A stretch of 64,000 bases of DNA. It comes from Spirodela intermedia (Eukaryota; Streptophyta; Magnoliopsida; Alismatales; Araceae). The notes under the pieces are model-generated. The model did not search any database. It was not told the DNA's origin and was given only the letters and a program-made list of their open reading frames with translations. Location: NCBI GenBank assembly GCA_902729315.2, contig LR746268.1, positions 9,280,005 through 9,344,004 on the forward strand. Direction: 5' to 3'. This document shows positions 1 through 13,185 of the stretch, one piece after another (the first letter of the stretch is position 1; each line of letters starts with the position of its first letter). Position numbers and translations under genes: made by a program.

Positions 1-1537
1 TCTCGGAAGCTCTATCCAATCCTAAGAGGAAACAAGCCATAGGTGAGGAGATGAGAGCTCTTACAAAAAAGCAAACATGGGATCTAGTGGAATTACCACG
101 AGATAAGAAAACTATTGGTTGCAAAATGGGTGTACACAGTGAAATATAAATCAGATGGTTCGATTGAGACGTATAAAGCCCGGCTGGTGGTTAAGGGTTA
201 TACACAAATATATGGAATAGATTATCAAGAAACTTTTGCACTAGTGGCCAAAATGAATACAGTTCGTTTTTTATTGTCCTTAGCAGCAATTTTCAGTTAG
301 AATATTCAACAATTTGATGTTAAAAATGCATTCTTGCATGATGATTTGGTTAAAGAAGTCTACATAACTCTTCCACTAGGATATGAGGGTAATCGTTCAT
401 CTAATCTTGCTTGCAAGTTAAACAAATCCCTTTATGGCCTCAAACAGTCTCCACATGCATGGTTTGGAAGGTTTACAGTAGCCATGAAGAAACTGAATTA
501 TAACCTAAGTAATGCTGATCACACATTATTTTTTAAACACTCTTCTTCAGGAAGAGTTAAAGTTCTATTAGTTTATGTTGATGATATTATCATCATAGGA
601 AATGATGAAGGGGAGATCCAAAACTTGAGCAATTGTTTGGCCCAAGAGTTTGATATCAAGACTTTGAGATGACTCAAGTATTTTTTTAGGAATCGAAGTG
701 GCACATTCTTCTAAAGACATTTTTATTTCTCAATGAAAGTACATAACAGATTTATTAGCTTAAACAGGAAAATCTGCATGTAAACTAACCAATACACCTA
801 TTGATCCAAACCAAAAATTGTATATGGCAGATGAAGAAATTTCTATTGACCATGAGATGTATCAACGTCTCATTAGCCGACCACTTTATCTAACATACAC
901 TCGACCAGATATCTCATATGCAGTGAGTATATTGAACCAATTTATGCATCAACCTAAAGAGTGTCATTTACATGCTGCCTACCAAGTGCTACATTATTTG
1001 AAAGGCACAACAGGAAAAGGAGTTCTTTTTAAACGAAGTGGAAAGGTGGAGGTTGAGATGTTTACATATGCTGATATGCAGGCTCAACGATTGATCAAAG
1101 GTCAACCTCCAGTCATCTTACTTTTGTTGGTGGCAACCTTGTCACTTGGAGGAGTAAAAAATAGAATGTAGTTGCTCGATCAAGTGTTGAGGCTGAATTT
1201 AAGGCACTTGCTCAAGGAATATGTAAGTTACTTTGGGTCAAGAACTTACTTGACGAGTTGCAAATTCCTTTATTCAGTCCTATAAAGATTTCTTGTGACA
1301 ATAAGCCAGCAATCAATCTAGTGCACAACCCAGTATAGCATGATCGTACCAAGCATGTGGAGATTGATCGTCATTTCATCAAAGAGAAACTTGAGGCCAA
1401 TGTGATTTGTATATCATACATTCCAACAAATAATCAGTTGGCAAATATGCTTACTAAAGGCATCTCGGGGACACAACTGTAGAAGATTATTCCCAAGCTG
1501 GGAATGGACGATATCCATTCACCAGCTTGAGGGGGAG
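1..1537 (+). pseudogene. Ty1/Copia pol remnant (RT and RNase H)
   Basis: Decayed 3' part of a Copia polyprotein, cut by the left edge. Seen: Copia-type reverse transcriptase with the VKGYTQ block near 205, DVKNAFLHDD near 318, SLYGLKQSP near 430 and the catalytic YVDD motif at about 571-582. RNase H follows, with YTRPDISYAV near 895, SVEAEFKAL near 1178, CDNKPA near 1297 and the KHVEIDRHF block near 1350. Reading is broken by an extra base near 122-127, TAG at 298-300, TGA at 670-672, a frame change after 672 and later stops. Several stops replace conserved Trp or Arg positions. The element is inactive. Gag and integrase would lie left of the window. Confidence 0.9.
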
Positions 1538-1733
1538 TGTTGTCAAGATGTACTTAATAACATGTATACCTTACAAGTTTACATATATGTCCTCATGTAC
1601 CTTTCATTTCGTGTTATATCAGTGTGTCTAGAACCTTCTAGGGATCTGATATAAATATTAGATCCCGCTCTCCTTGTAAACAGTTTTTGATCAATAAAGA
1701 GTTAGAGTTCTTCTTCCACGAGTGCTGGGTGCC
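1538..1733 (+). repeat. Copia 3' LTR (approximate end)
   Basis: A purine tract (GAGGGGGAG, about 1529-1537) directly precedes a TGTTGTC start, the usual junction of Copia internal DNA and 3' LTR. The stretch contains AATAAAGAG-type termination sequence near 1694. The right end is uncertain because a PBS-like TATCAGAGC follows at about 1734, which is unexpected after a 3' LTR. Confidence 0.6.
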
Positions 1734-2240
1734 TATCAGAGCTCCAGACCGTGTTATATCGAGTACACTCTCAAACTAAGTATGAGGAGATTATTGAAGT
1801 CCATACAAGGACTTCTTGAGCTTACGCAATATTCGGTGATAGTTGTCCTTCATAGCCAAGTAAAAGAGTCATGTAAACTTCATTAGTAAGATGGATGTGA
1901 AGAAAATTATTCTTTACATCATATTGTTGGATGTTCCAATTTAAAATAGTTCCTACTCTAACTATATGTTCATTTTCACCACAATAAAAAATGTTTCTTG
2001 ATAGTCAACTCCATGTATCTGTGCATAGCTTTTAACAACTAGTTTGAACTTATACAATCAGTTGAGCAATCAACTCTATATTTCACATAATACACTCACT
2101 TATAGCTAACTACCTTTTTATCTTGGGCAAAACCATAAGATCTCAAGTTTGATTTCTTTCAAGAGCATTTATTTCTTCATCCATAGCTTATTTTCACTCC
2201 TTCATAAATAGTTTGATTAATTGGAAATGTAGTATCATCT

Positions 2241-2453
2241 AGGGTAGTAAAAAAAGACCTATAAGTGGGAGAAATTTTTTGATAAGAGAGGAAATGGGCA
2301 TATGCTCATGGAAGGTTTTCAGGGCAATAGGAAGTGAAGTAGGATCCAGGGTAGTAAGAAAAGACCTATACGTGGGAGAATTTTTTTGATAAGAGAGGAA
2401 ATGGGCATGCTCATGAAAGTTTTGTAGGGCAATAGGAAGTGAACTAGGATGTG
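2241..2453. repeat. Tandem duplication, 107-bp unit
   Basis: Two adjacent copies starting with AGGGTAGTAA at 2241 and 2348, about 90 percent alike by eye, lie inside the minus-strand Copia remnant. Confidence 0.8.
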
Positions 2454-2894
2454 GATGGTTGGTATTGGATGAAAGAGCAGATGAAGTATTTTGGATATCA
2501 TCTAAGATAGGCTTAGGATCTTAGGATGATATAGAATTAGAGGTGCTCTTATCTTGGTATAAACTCGGTTCAATCTGAGATGTTTAGGAAGCAGATAAGG
2601 TAGAGTAAGATTTTTTAGAAATATTGAAATTGACACAAGCATCCTACTTACCAAAGGGGAGTAAAACAAATCAGCTATATGGTGATACGATATAGGTATG
2701 TTGAAGAATTTTTTTTAGAAATAGGATTCAGATTTATGAAATGTAACATCTATTGTTGTGAAAAACTTATGAGTAGGAGAATGATAGCAGCGATAACCTT
2801 TTTTTGAATGGTTGAATATCAAAGAAAAATGTACTTGAGGGCTCGTGGATCCAGTTTACCTTTAGTTATGAACAAATATTCATGACACCAATGT

Positions 2895-3346
2895 ACTTTC
2901 TAATTTGATCAGTAGGGAAAGGAGAGGCTAACATGTCCAAAAGACTGAGAAAATTTAATAATCTCACACGATGACGGTTAATAAGTTGCAGTTAGGATGC
3001 CTTCACCCCAAAAAAATCTTAATACATGTTTATAAAACAAAAGGGATCATGTAACCTATAAGAGATGCCATTTTTTTAATTTTACTAATCTATTTTGCTG
3101 AGGTGTATAAACACAATAATACTTTGTAATTTGATCAGTAGGAAAAGCAGAGGTTAACATGTCCAAAAGACTGAGAAAATTTAATAATCTCACACCATGA
3201 CGGTTAATAAGTTGCAGTTAGGATGCCTTCACCCCAAAAAAATCTTAATACATGTTTATAAAACAAAAGGGATCATGTAACCTATAAGAGATGCCATTTT
3301 TTTAATTTTCCTAATCTATTTTGCTGAGGTGTATAAACACAAGAAT
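2895..3346. repeat. Tandem duplication, 226-bp unit
   Basis: Copies at 2895-3120 and 3121-3346, nearly identical (for example AAGACTGAGA at 2941 and 3167). They lie in the integrase part of the Copia remnant, so the duplication followed insertion or occurred in a dead copy. Confidence 0.9.
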
Positions 3347-5430
3347 ACTCGTGTATGATACCTTCCAATTGAAAGAAACAGTTTAGATTGTGACTAAAAG
3401 TATTCTTTAACATTATCATTTCTAAATCTCTTAGTAGATGTACTAGAATGACTTTCAACATTGCACAAAAATGTTTCAATGCAGATATAACATTTGAGTT
3501 CTACTTGAGAAGAAATATCTAAATAAATCAAGTACAATCATCAATAAAGGTAACAAATCATTTATTTTGTAACAGATCAACATTGGGACATGGTCCCCAA
3601 ATGTCACCATAGATGTGGAAGAATGGGATTTCACTTCTTTCACCTATTGTTTGAAAGGATGTATGAGTATGTTTGGAGAGTTCACATGTATCACATTTGA
3701 GTGTGACTAAAAACACGTTTTGGAACAATCAAGCGAAATAATTTTTCATGGTGCTGAAGGGAGGATGGCCAGATCTCGAGACAACACAAGTTGTTAAGAT
3801 CAGCCATAAGAATGGCCTATGGTGCACTTAGTGTAAGAAAACCACGTTATACTCGTGAACTGAGATGGAAACTCCATGGAAAACTTTTGAATCAAGGAAG
3901 GAGCCAAATGTGAGAAAGAACTTTGGGATACTTTAAAGACACTCTATTTCCACAAGACAGGTTTGACTGAGTCCCCCTTAAGAAGTAGAGTCCCCCACAT
4001 TCTCTAGTAATTCCCATCCTCCATTGCCAAACCTTATCAAATAACATAAATATCTTCACAAAAAAAGCATAATAAGGTGAATTGTTGACTGATTTATTAT
4101 CAAAAGTGAGGTTGGTAAATAGTTCAGGAGCATGGACTTCTTTGATACAATGTCTAAGAGGTTCAAAGGTGAGGTCACCAATACTAACAATTGTGATAAG
4201 TGTACCATAAATAGTAGACAATTTCTAGCTACTAGAGCAAAGTGTATGTAACAAAGTGATGGGAAGAGTTTGTCGTATGGTTCATTGTTCTCGAGCTTAT
4301 TACCTAACATTTAGTAATGTTTTGAGATGGATCTTGAATTCAAAGACAGTGGAACTCATCAATCTTATTAATGTGAGTTGTGATTACTGTGCCACCGTCA
4401 AGTTTAGTTTTTCCAATTCAACAAGAGGTTGTTCTATTTTGTCTAGTGGATGGATCGGTTGCTAGATGCACCTAACTCGTACGATTCTCCAAACTGAAAT
4501 TCTATGACCTACGGTGGAGTTTCCAACATCTATTCCTAGTATGATGGGATTTCCTACAATACCTTCCTTTATAGTCGGACTTTTGAGTTTTTCCTTATAC
4601 AAAGAGTGGCTCGGATCTGCAACCTTCTCCATAGTGAACCCAAGCTTGACCACAAATGCAGCATTATCCATATCTTGTCCAGACAATTGATGCATTTCTT
4701 TACTTAGGACAACTAGGATCACCTCATCAAGGTATAGTGTGACTTGCATCCTAAAATTTTGTTGTCTGACATGATCAAACACATGGTTTAATATAACAAG
4801 AAATTCCCAAAACAACAAGCTCACTAGGGTTTTTAATTCCAACACTGAGATAATAATCAAGTTCTTGCCATAGGTTTTTCAATTCCCTAGGATATTCCAA
4901 TACTAACTTGGTTCTCTCAGCATTAGATATGTGTGGCTTGTTATTTTTCTTCAAGCATTTCATATGAATTGTTTCCCATAAGTCTTTGGCAGTAGCCAAG
5001 AAAAACAAAATTTCGACTGATTTGGGGAATCATAATTACCCAGATCCAAGTCTTTATTAAGGCATCCTCCTCCCACCACCTCCAAAATTGACGTGACGAG
5101 AAGTCTGGTGTCATATCCTCCAAATGATGTAGCATCCCTCATCCAATCAGAACATCCCTAATATATTATGATCACTAAGTTAAGATATAACTGGTTAACT
5201 AGAATTCCATGGGCATAGTAGGAAGTTCTATCACCAATCTTGATGTTCCAGAATTAGAATCCATTAAGGTAATAGAGGTGTCACCTACTTCTGACATAGG
5301 CTCAAGAAAAGAAACAAGAGGAAATGCTCAAGTTGGTTTCCAATCAATGATCAGATGTCCTCAAGAAAGGGACAACAAAAAAATAAATCTCCCAAATAGA
5401 GAAAAATAAAAGAGCAACCAAACCTGAATT

Positions 5431-5443
5431 GGCTCTAATACCA
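5431..5443 (-). other. Copia primer binding site
   Basis: On the minus strand the sequence reads TGGTATTAGAGCC, close to the common Copia initiator-Met tRNA primer site. It directly follows the LTR end. Confidence 0.7.
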
Positions 5444-5666
5444 TGTTGATCCTCATTCAATTTTCCTAGTGAAGATTGGGAGGTTGAATTCAACAATGAG
5501 AAATAATGTTTTTTCATGTTACATCCCATGGCAGGGTTCTGGTATTTATATCAGACCCTCCTGAAGGTTTTAAACACTAGAAATCAGAAAAGGAAAAACA
5601 TGACATGTGACACGTGAGATAATAAAGAGAGACATGTGAGGTACAATAATTCAAGGTACACCAACA
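5444..5666 (-). repeat. Copia 5' LTR (minus orientation)
   Basis: A 223-bp block that starts TGTTG and ends CAACA, the usual short inverted termini of Copia LTRs, joined on its left to the primer binding site. The partner 3' LTR is gone. Insertion lies 240 bp from the last recognised exon of the neighbouring minus-strand gene. Confidence 0.75.
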
Positions 5667-5905
5667 GACAAATAATTGAAGAGTTTGGGCCAGAATTGCT
5701 ATCACCCAATATTTGGGATCTTTATCCAACTTGGATTATAGTGCAGTTATCATAATATATCTTTTCATTTTCTCTCTGTGCCCAAGCACTCTCTCTATAA
5801 CAGGCATAGTAAAAAAGAAGGCTCATTAAATATCATGTCTTTGGACCTCCGTTGATGGTAATTCAAACAAAAGCAATGGTGCAAAGAAAATAATACGTGA
5901 AATAC

Positions 5906-8900
5906 CTGTAATCTAAATGAAAATCGTAATGTCTGGATTTGTGTTCCAGAACACACCCTCAAATCAAAACCAAGACTATCCAATCCACTGAGAAAGACTT
6001 CCTGTCAACAATTATATGCACCATGAATCACTAGGTTAAGTAAGATGTAATCATGAAAGACACAATAGGCACATAAAATCTCGAAATGGTCAACAAAAGA
6101 AGTTCCTCCGAATTGGGTCTAGAAAAAGAAATTCATTATGAAAATATTAAGACAGCCATAAAATTAAAAGAATTCGGAACATTGTATAATCAACTCAAGT
6201 TGATCAGTAATGGATGAAAAAAGAAGAGCTAATAGTTTACTGCCACTCAAGTTGGAGGTATAATTTTCATGTTTTTTTTTCTGTTTTCAATTTTTTGCTT
6301 TACTGTATCCAGCTATAATTCTTTTGCAATTTAATTCATTCCACTTTGGAAGGTTTTGGAAAATGGAGAAACGACCTCTGTCACGGAGGACAGGGGAGAA
6401 TGGCGGAAACCACCTCAATTCCATTCAACCATTACACCCCTTAACATAGGGAGAAATCCTAGACACTTTTCCAAAAACACCCTCAACTAATTACACTATT
6501 TTCCTACGACCTAGAACTTCCAAAAGAAGGCTTTAAGGAGATTGTAGAAAAAGTAATGAGAAATTGATGCTAACTTGCGGGTCTTGTTGGTTTATGCAAG
6601 ATGAAGACACCTCAAGGTCTATTATCAAAGTTGATATCCCTCTTGATTAGTCCTCTTGCAGGAGGCATCCACCAGTAGCCTATTAAAACGACTAGCATGT
6701 CCTCACAATGAATTTATCTGAATCACTATAAATAGCCCAGGGATTCCATCTGAAGGAAACCATCTCCTGTAAGGAAGAATCCTACAGAAATGTGTAAAAG
6801 CTATAGCTTTCTGAAAGCTCGTAGCAAGATAAGCATAGCTAAGGAGAACATGATTCAAAGGAAAAAAATAAAGCTCAGAGATGCTCTTGGCGCATCAATA
6901 ACTGATTCAGTTCCAAGATACTGGAAGTTGTCAATGAAATAAAATGAGGAAGAAGAAAAGTAAAGACATCGTTAAGATTTTCATATCCTATTTCCTATGT
7001 CTCAGAACTGTGAAAGTTCAAAATGCCACCAACCAGGTGTGACTAGAGGTCAAGAAATCCCAACAAATCCAAGTCTGAGTACTGCCCTCGAAAAAGAAGT
7101 TGACTCAGTTAGGCCAACTGGACCATTTAAGGATTAAGATTTGAGGCACCGGTCAAGGAGACTATTGCATTACTGAGGCAAAATCACAGGTACAAGACAA
7201 CGCATACTGGGTTAAAATAGTCTGTCCCAGAGAAAGATCTAGGCTGTTAAATACAATAATGTTGGCAACAACTGGTGCCGATCTGTATGTTATGACCCCA
7301 AGTTTAATTGGCCACATGCCATGTGAAAATGTTCTAACATGCAGGTCGGTTCTTGCAGGATGTTATCATGTGGATAGTACCAATTATGGATAGAAGGTTA
7401 GCATCAGGATGTAGAGTTCACGTACAAGCTGATGCCTTTAGACCCTATTATGTAGATAATGGAAACGAGATGAATAGATCTTACAAAAAAGCCAAGAATT
7501 ATGATATCACACTAACACGACTAAGACCTTCCATCTGATAGCCAATGTACTGATGAGTGGACGACCTATGTATCTTGACCATACATGTAATTTCTCAGAA
7601 TAGCCAATGTACACAACTTTCACGCTAACAAAGTGTTAAAATCTGGTAGGATATAAGTCTTCTCAATCTTCAAAAGTTGCAATGAAGATTTTTTCTCAGT
7701 GCACATAAAACACAAGATTTCCATAAACACGGAATAAAAAAATTATCACATTACCTCAACATGGAGACCTTTGGACCTGAGACAAAGGGACTTAAGAGCT
7801 TGAATAATCTTATCACCACAAGACTTCAAGCGAGAAATAATTTTAGCTGCTGAATGTGCGAGAATGTCTGGCTGAGCTTTGCGAAAGTCTTCAATTTTTA
7901 CTAAAGACTGGAAGTGATGAAATTTAGTTGTTATGCCTTGAAGCAAGGATAGGACGCAAACTGAAAGAAAATACATAACTTTTATCCATATTCAGGATAA
8001 TAAAAAATCACTCAATATATCATGTTGTTTGGTTCGTGGTTCTTCCTTCTTGCATGATGATAAATTACCAATGAGATAAACTGAATAAGTAGCCTCTTGC
8101 AATTTGAAATGCTTGTTACACCAATAGTTATGCAACAAATATGAACACTGGGACACCAGTATAAAAAAAAAATTAGTCGACGAAAAAGGAAACCACAAAT
8201 ATGGTACAATAGAAAATTAACCCACAATGAAAGGGGAATCTAAGGGTCTAATAAAAAGGTAAGAAACAGGACAGACTATAGAATTTTGCATAGACCGATC
8301 TGGGTTTTAGCCTGAAAGGAATTAAGAGCAAAAACACTTTAACTGCATGCCGGGACCCAAATGTGATAATTGCTAAAGCGTTTGATATCAGATAATCAGA
8401 AACTTGCCTGACTGCCATATGCAGAGACCAGATATATGTTGATGATTTCCAGCTTATAAAACGACGTTCCGCTTTGAAGGCTCTCTTCTCTCCCTGCTTT
8501 CTCTGCATAAATTTGCAGTTTCTTGAGATGAGGCTGTGGACTAATTTTTTTCCCATGCTTGTGGTATCCAAACATAAACAATCTAGCACTGCTACAGTGC
8601 TTTCCCAGTCAAGTATAGGTTACTAACCTGACTGGTTTGGTTTTCGAGAGACAAAGCTGTCTTCAACAATGGTAGGTCTCAGAAGACCTTGGATGACAAG
8701 GCTAGCAGGTGGCTGTTCCATCCAATCTAAATGGATGCTTGATACAACCTGGAATAAGGAACCAATTAACCAGAAACCCATCAAAGGAATAAAAATGTAT
8801 ACTAGATTCGCCGGTTTTGGTTTTAGAATAGCACATTATATGGATTTGAAAGAATAAATACGTAAAAGTTAGCGGAATTGCCTGTTCCTACACTACAACA

Positions 8901-10381
8901 TCAGGATACATACTGTTCATACTTCTCTGAGAAGCATACCTCTGATATTTTCTTAGCAAAGTACATTGGATGAGCAGATTTTAAGGTATCTAAATTTGTC
9001 CAATCGCCAAATGGTTCAGAAGAAATCACATCCACATCATCGTCGTCATCATAGTCATCATCATCTTCGTTGTCATTGAGGACAACATCATACTGTCCAT
9101 CATCATCATCGTCATCAATCACCGATACATAATCCTACATATGCATTATAGAGGCATTATGAAGAAAGCTTGACAATTGAAATGAATTATCTCGTCGAAA
9201 CAAATCCAGCAGATTACAGGGGTTCAAAGACTTTACCTGTTCATAATCATCAGTAATGTCGGGATCCTCATTTGTGATATCTTCAATACCGAAATCAACA
9301 TTGGAAGGTCCTAATAAATCCATTTCTGAGAGCCTTTCAATGTTGTCCAAGCCTACAATTACTTGCTGGTTCGAGAACAAAACATTAACAAAAGGGCAAC
9401 AGAACAATATATATGGGGATTTAAATGCCCCTTACCACTAATTTATCATCAGCATTTAGAGTCTGCAAAATATCCTCGTCATCTTTCATCTCAAAGTAAA
9501 TATCTGCAGAGACGGGATTAGATGAATCACACGATAGTCACAGAATATATTTTAAGACGCAATAAAAAAGAGGAACAGTTGACTACAAGGAAATCATGAT
9601 TTCAAAGAGCAAGAGCAGCAATAACCTCCGTGCTCGTCAGTTAAATACGACAACTCGGGCCAGAAAATGTTCTCCTGAACCTCGTCATTTATCAAAGCTG
9701 AGAACAACAAAGCAGCCTTGCTGTGCACCTGGATATCAGTAAGCAGGGTCATCAGTAAAGTAGGTGTCGAAAGACATGCAGTGATGGGTTTCTTAATTTC
9801 AGGGGAAGAGGAGGGCAGTTTAAGTTGCAGGGATGGGTATGAAATATGGCGGAAAATAATTTTGGCACCGGGTAGAAGGTCACGAAGGCCACGGTTACAC
9901 AAGAACGAGGTTTATATAGCAGAAGACAGGGAGTTTTTTCCATTTCCTGTGACAAATATCAACTGGTTTTCATAAGGGTAGTACTGTATAAGCAGGGCAT
10001 GCCATAAAAGAAACGCGTCTGTGAGGCTCGTAGGGAGGCGGCAGTACCTCTTACCTCGATTATGGTCCGCGCCATCTCGGCGTCCGTGAGCCGCGCCTCA
10101 CCCTGCACCTCGGGGAGAGGCTCCGCCATCTCCTCGAATGGGTGATAGAGGGGTCTTTGGTTGATTCCATCTTCTGGTTCTTCCTCCGGCGCCCAATGGT
10201 GGTGCTGCGGTGGTGCGGCTCGGACTCTGTTCGCAACACCGGGGAGACAGTGGCGGCGTCGGCAGAGGCTCCCCAACCTCCAACAGAGTCCGCTCCCTAG
10301 TGAAGATGGAGTTGCCAGGGAAGCCGCTCGGACAACGGGGGCGTTGCTCCGAAATCCGACGCCCAACGTGGCGGCATCCAT
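5906..10381 (-). CDS. At3g49140-like protein, nine exons, 3' end not found
   Basis: Exons (minus): 10381-10055, 9728-9626, 9503-9436, 9365-9237, 9134-8940, 8748-8624, 8588-8408, 7907-7755 and 6001-5906. They join in frame to 459 codons. Conserved blocks include YHPFEEMAEP and EARLTDAEMARTIIE (exon 1), ALINDEVQENIFWPELSYL (2), VIVGLDNIERL and GPSNVDFGIED (4), an Asp-rich run (5), FYKLEIINIYLVSAYG (7), KAQPDILAHSAAKIISRL (8) and LDSLGFDLRVCSGTQ (9). These match, from memory, the plant family of Arabidopsis At3g49140, which is of unknown biochemical role and often mislabelled PPR. The Ala/Arg/Ser-rich N-terminus could be a plastid transit peptide (inference). Start chosen at ATG 10381; in-frame ATGs at 10393 and 10399 are alternatives. 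Intron 7 uses a GC donor (CAG|GCAAGT). The terminal exon was not recognised. The intron between exons 8 and 9 is about 1.75 kb. The exon 7 acceptor could also be at 8591. Confidence 0.8.
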
Positions 10382-11639
10382 CGTCTTCGTCATTAGCATC
10401 AGCCCGCCACCACCCACCGAGCATCGAAGCGGATAGGGAGAGAAGTGAACGGTCGGCTTCCGCTCTATTTTAATGACTTCCGGAGGCGAATCGTTTTTAC
10501 AACAGATGACCTTATAGAGCCTGAGATTTAAGGACGGGAGCCCGTCGAGAGAAACATGCAGCAATGCGCATCACTGAGTATTCCACTATTGAATTGAATT
10601 ATGGGCGGGTACCCCGAACCCCTCATTTAATGCTTTCTCAGCCGGGCCAGAGTATGGTCGGAGTCTGGATTCTTTCCCGAGCCAGAAATCCCCCGTCCGT
10701 TTGACCCCTGATCTCTTTCCCTCTTTTCCCCCCTCCCCCAATGACAGATTCGGTCGTCAACTTCAAAGTTTCGATCCATGCATCGTGGAAGTATGAGAAG
10801 AGTGCGCCAATATGTGTGACAAAAATCAATCCAAAATTTAATTATGTTCTTTAATTATCTTAAGAGTTTGTGATTCGAGAAAAGTTGATTGACTCAACTC
10901 TTGCGTATAATAAAATCAAGGAAAAGGAATCATTCAGCTCATCTTGGGCAATTTTTGTATACCCTTTGATAAGTACACACTTTCAGTGTGGCAACGTTTC
11001 TAGAAGAAGCATTCAACTTTCTTCCATCGCTTACTCCTCTGTTGACTTTTTTATATTATTACATTTAACTTAATAAATAAAATGATTGATTAACATTAGT
11101 ATGTAGTATTTAAAGTACGTCAACAACCCTTGCAACACTACGCTGGTGTTGAAAGATTATTAATTATGAAAGTTAAAATCAAATATATAATTAAAATTTC
11201 AAAATAATATTCACATTTTAATTAAGTACTATAGTTATTTTTAACATTATGTACGGCTATTAAAAAGTAACTCAAAATAAATTTTAAAAAATGTTTTAAA
11301 TCATGTAAAAATATGTTATTTGTAGAAAATAACTATTGAGATAGAAAACATGACAGCATAAAAAGAGAAAGAATAATAAATTAACAAATGCTATTCACAA
11401 TGAACAATTTAGATGAATTCTAGATCTTTCAATTCTAGCTGAACCTGAACAACATTGAATGCATTGACCAACAACTACTGATCACATCTATTGACTCTTA
11501 ATATTCTTCACTTATAACCTTTTAAGTGGGTAGACGGCCATTGTCTCCCATTTTCATGTGTCTCTTATGTGGACAAAAACTTAATTTAGCTTGTATGTCT
11601 TTGAAATATTTTGGACTTAGTTCTATCATGGAGATTGGT
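10382..11639. other. Intergenic, gene-upstream then AT-rich
   Basis: Upstream flank of the At3g49140-like gene up to about 10560, then increasingly AT-rich DNA. No gene, RNA or clear promoter element could be supported. Confidence 0.5.
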
Positions 11640-12545
11640 GTGGTTTAATCGTTGTATAATAAATTACATAGATTTAAAATTGATAAAACTAAAAAATATT
11701 AATTAAAGATTTTTAAAAGTATGTTAGTACAAATATATCAATTATAATTAAATAAAATGATATACAAATAGAGAAAAAATTGAAATAAAGGATATAATAT
11801 AATATTATGTAATATTTTATAATTTTTCAAAATAATAATAAAATATTTTATAATTTTTAGATTAAACAATGAAAATAAAGTTTATTTAAAAATACACAAA
11901 AAGTAAATTCAAATGTTGACATCAATGTCCCAACAAACATGATTTGGAAGGAAATAGAGTTCAACTCAATGATTATTATGTTAGGAATTATAGATGATTT
12001 AATTAGTTAAGTATTTATAAAAGTCAAAAGAATTCTATTTAACTAAATAAAGATTTTAAAATTTGAAATCACATAAAATATCACTAATTCGAAGAATAAT
12101 TACGTTTAAAATAAGAAAAATAGAGTTTAGCATTGCTAAGGTGATCACCAAAATTTTGAGCATTCAAGAGAATTTTCATGCGATGTCTATAAACCCAAAA
12201 GGTTTTTTTAGACATTTACAACGTGGTCAATCTTTGGATGATGACATCAAGACAATGTGAGTGCCCCGATGAATGTGATTCAGACAATAAAATTCAGCTT
12301 TGTGACTATTACATAAGAATTAAAAATAATTTAATTGATCAAATATCTATAAAAGTCAAAAGAGTCGTATTTGACTAAATAAGAGTTTTAAAAATTAAAA
12401 TCACACAAAATCTCACTAATTTAAATAATAATTAAATTTTATAATAAGAAAAATAGAGTCCCGTCATCATAATGGTGATCACTAGAATTTTGAGTATTTT
12501 AGGAGAATTTTCGTGCAACATCTATGACCCCAAAAAGTCACTAGT
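11640..12545. repeat. Heavily decayed LTR relic, internally duplicated
   Basis: From about 11640 the sequence follows the left part of the young LTR at 27830 (compare AATCGTTGTATAATAAATTACATAG with the LTR start region), with nearly all CG sites lost. The segment near 11990-12180 is repeated near 12320-12520 (GTCAAAAGAAT / GTCAAAAGAGT and AGAGAATTTTC / AGGAGAATTTTC). This suggests two partial copies or an internal duplication. Confidence 0.65.
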
Positions 12546-13151
12546 ATTGTGGGCACTAGAATCTATAAACTCTCAAGGCTGTGGCACTGGTGTTGGACCA
12601 GGTGTCTCAATCTTTCAGGCCCGACATGATCCACATTGGATCGGACAAAATTGGGCAGAGAAGCCAGTCCAAAGGACGCGCTCAATATGGGTAAAAAGTG
12701 TGAAAAATATTACAACCATGTTTTTATGAACTATTGATGACTAGATTTATGAGAAGAGCACATTAAATCAATTATCCCTAAAATGTATTCACGCAAAGAC
12801 TATTTCTTCCAAAACCCCTCTCCCAAACCCGATTCTTGGCATGGCATGGGTAGGATGGTGCCTGGTGAGGTGTATATGGCAGAGGTTTCAAGCCGCCAGT
12901 GCCCTGCCAGCAGCTATTAGAAGTTAAATTTGGTTTTTGATATTGGCTCCAGGTTATGATTACTATTCATATTTTTCCCTCTTCTTTCTTCCCCCACTGT
13001 TTCCTTCCTTTTTTTTCCCCTCTATCGCCCTCTAATGAGCTGCCCTTCACAGCAGCTATGCCGCTTGGAGCTGACCAGTCTGAGTAAGGTTTAAGTCGTT
13101 AGCCAAGATTAGCTGATCTCTCCAGAGTTGACCGCTCTCTGTTCAGTTCAG

Positions 13152-13185
13152 TCCAGCCCAGCCCAGCCCAGCCCAGCCCAGCCCA
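13152..13185. repeat. CCAGC pentamer microsatellite
   Basis: About seven head-to-tail CCAGC units. Confidence 0.9.

Larger units (their letters stand above)
1780..5443 (-). pseudogene. Ty1/Copia element, gag-int-RT remnant
   Basis: A second Copia element, on the minus strand and unrelated in position to the first. Gag-like text (LATAKDLWETI) is near 4990-5000. A PR/GAG-pre-integrase region lies about 3890-4310. The integrase C-terminal part near 3282-3479 shows FFQLEGIIHEYSC and YTPQQNR. Reverse transcriptase (DVKNNFLH, LLGYEGQLSPNIA) ends at about 1780, where the element is truncated, so RNase H and the 3' LTR are missing. Many frameshifts and stops and two tandem duplications (2241-2453 and 2895-3346) are present. 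The element is inactive. Confidence 0.8.

Noticed and set aside
2895-3346. CRISPR-like or satellite array
   Set aside because: Only two long adjacent copies inside a Copia remnant; this is a simple duplication, and CRISPR does not occur in plants.
10098-10473. Overlapping frames on both strands at exon 1 of the At3g49140-like gene
   Set aside because: Only the minus frame ending in TDAEMARTIIE is conserved and splices in frame; the others are shadows in a GC-rich exon.
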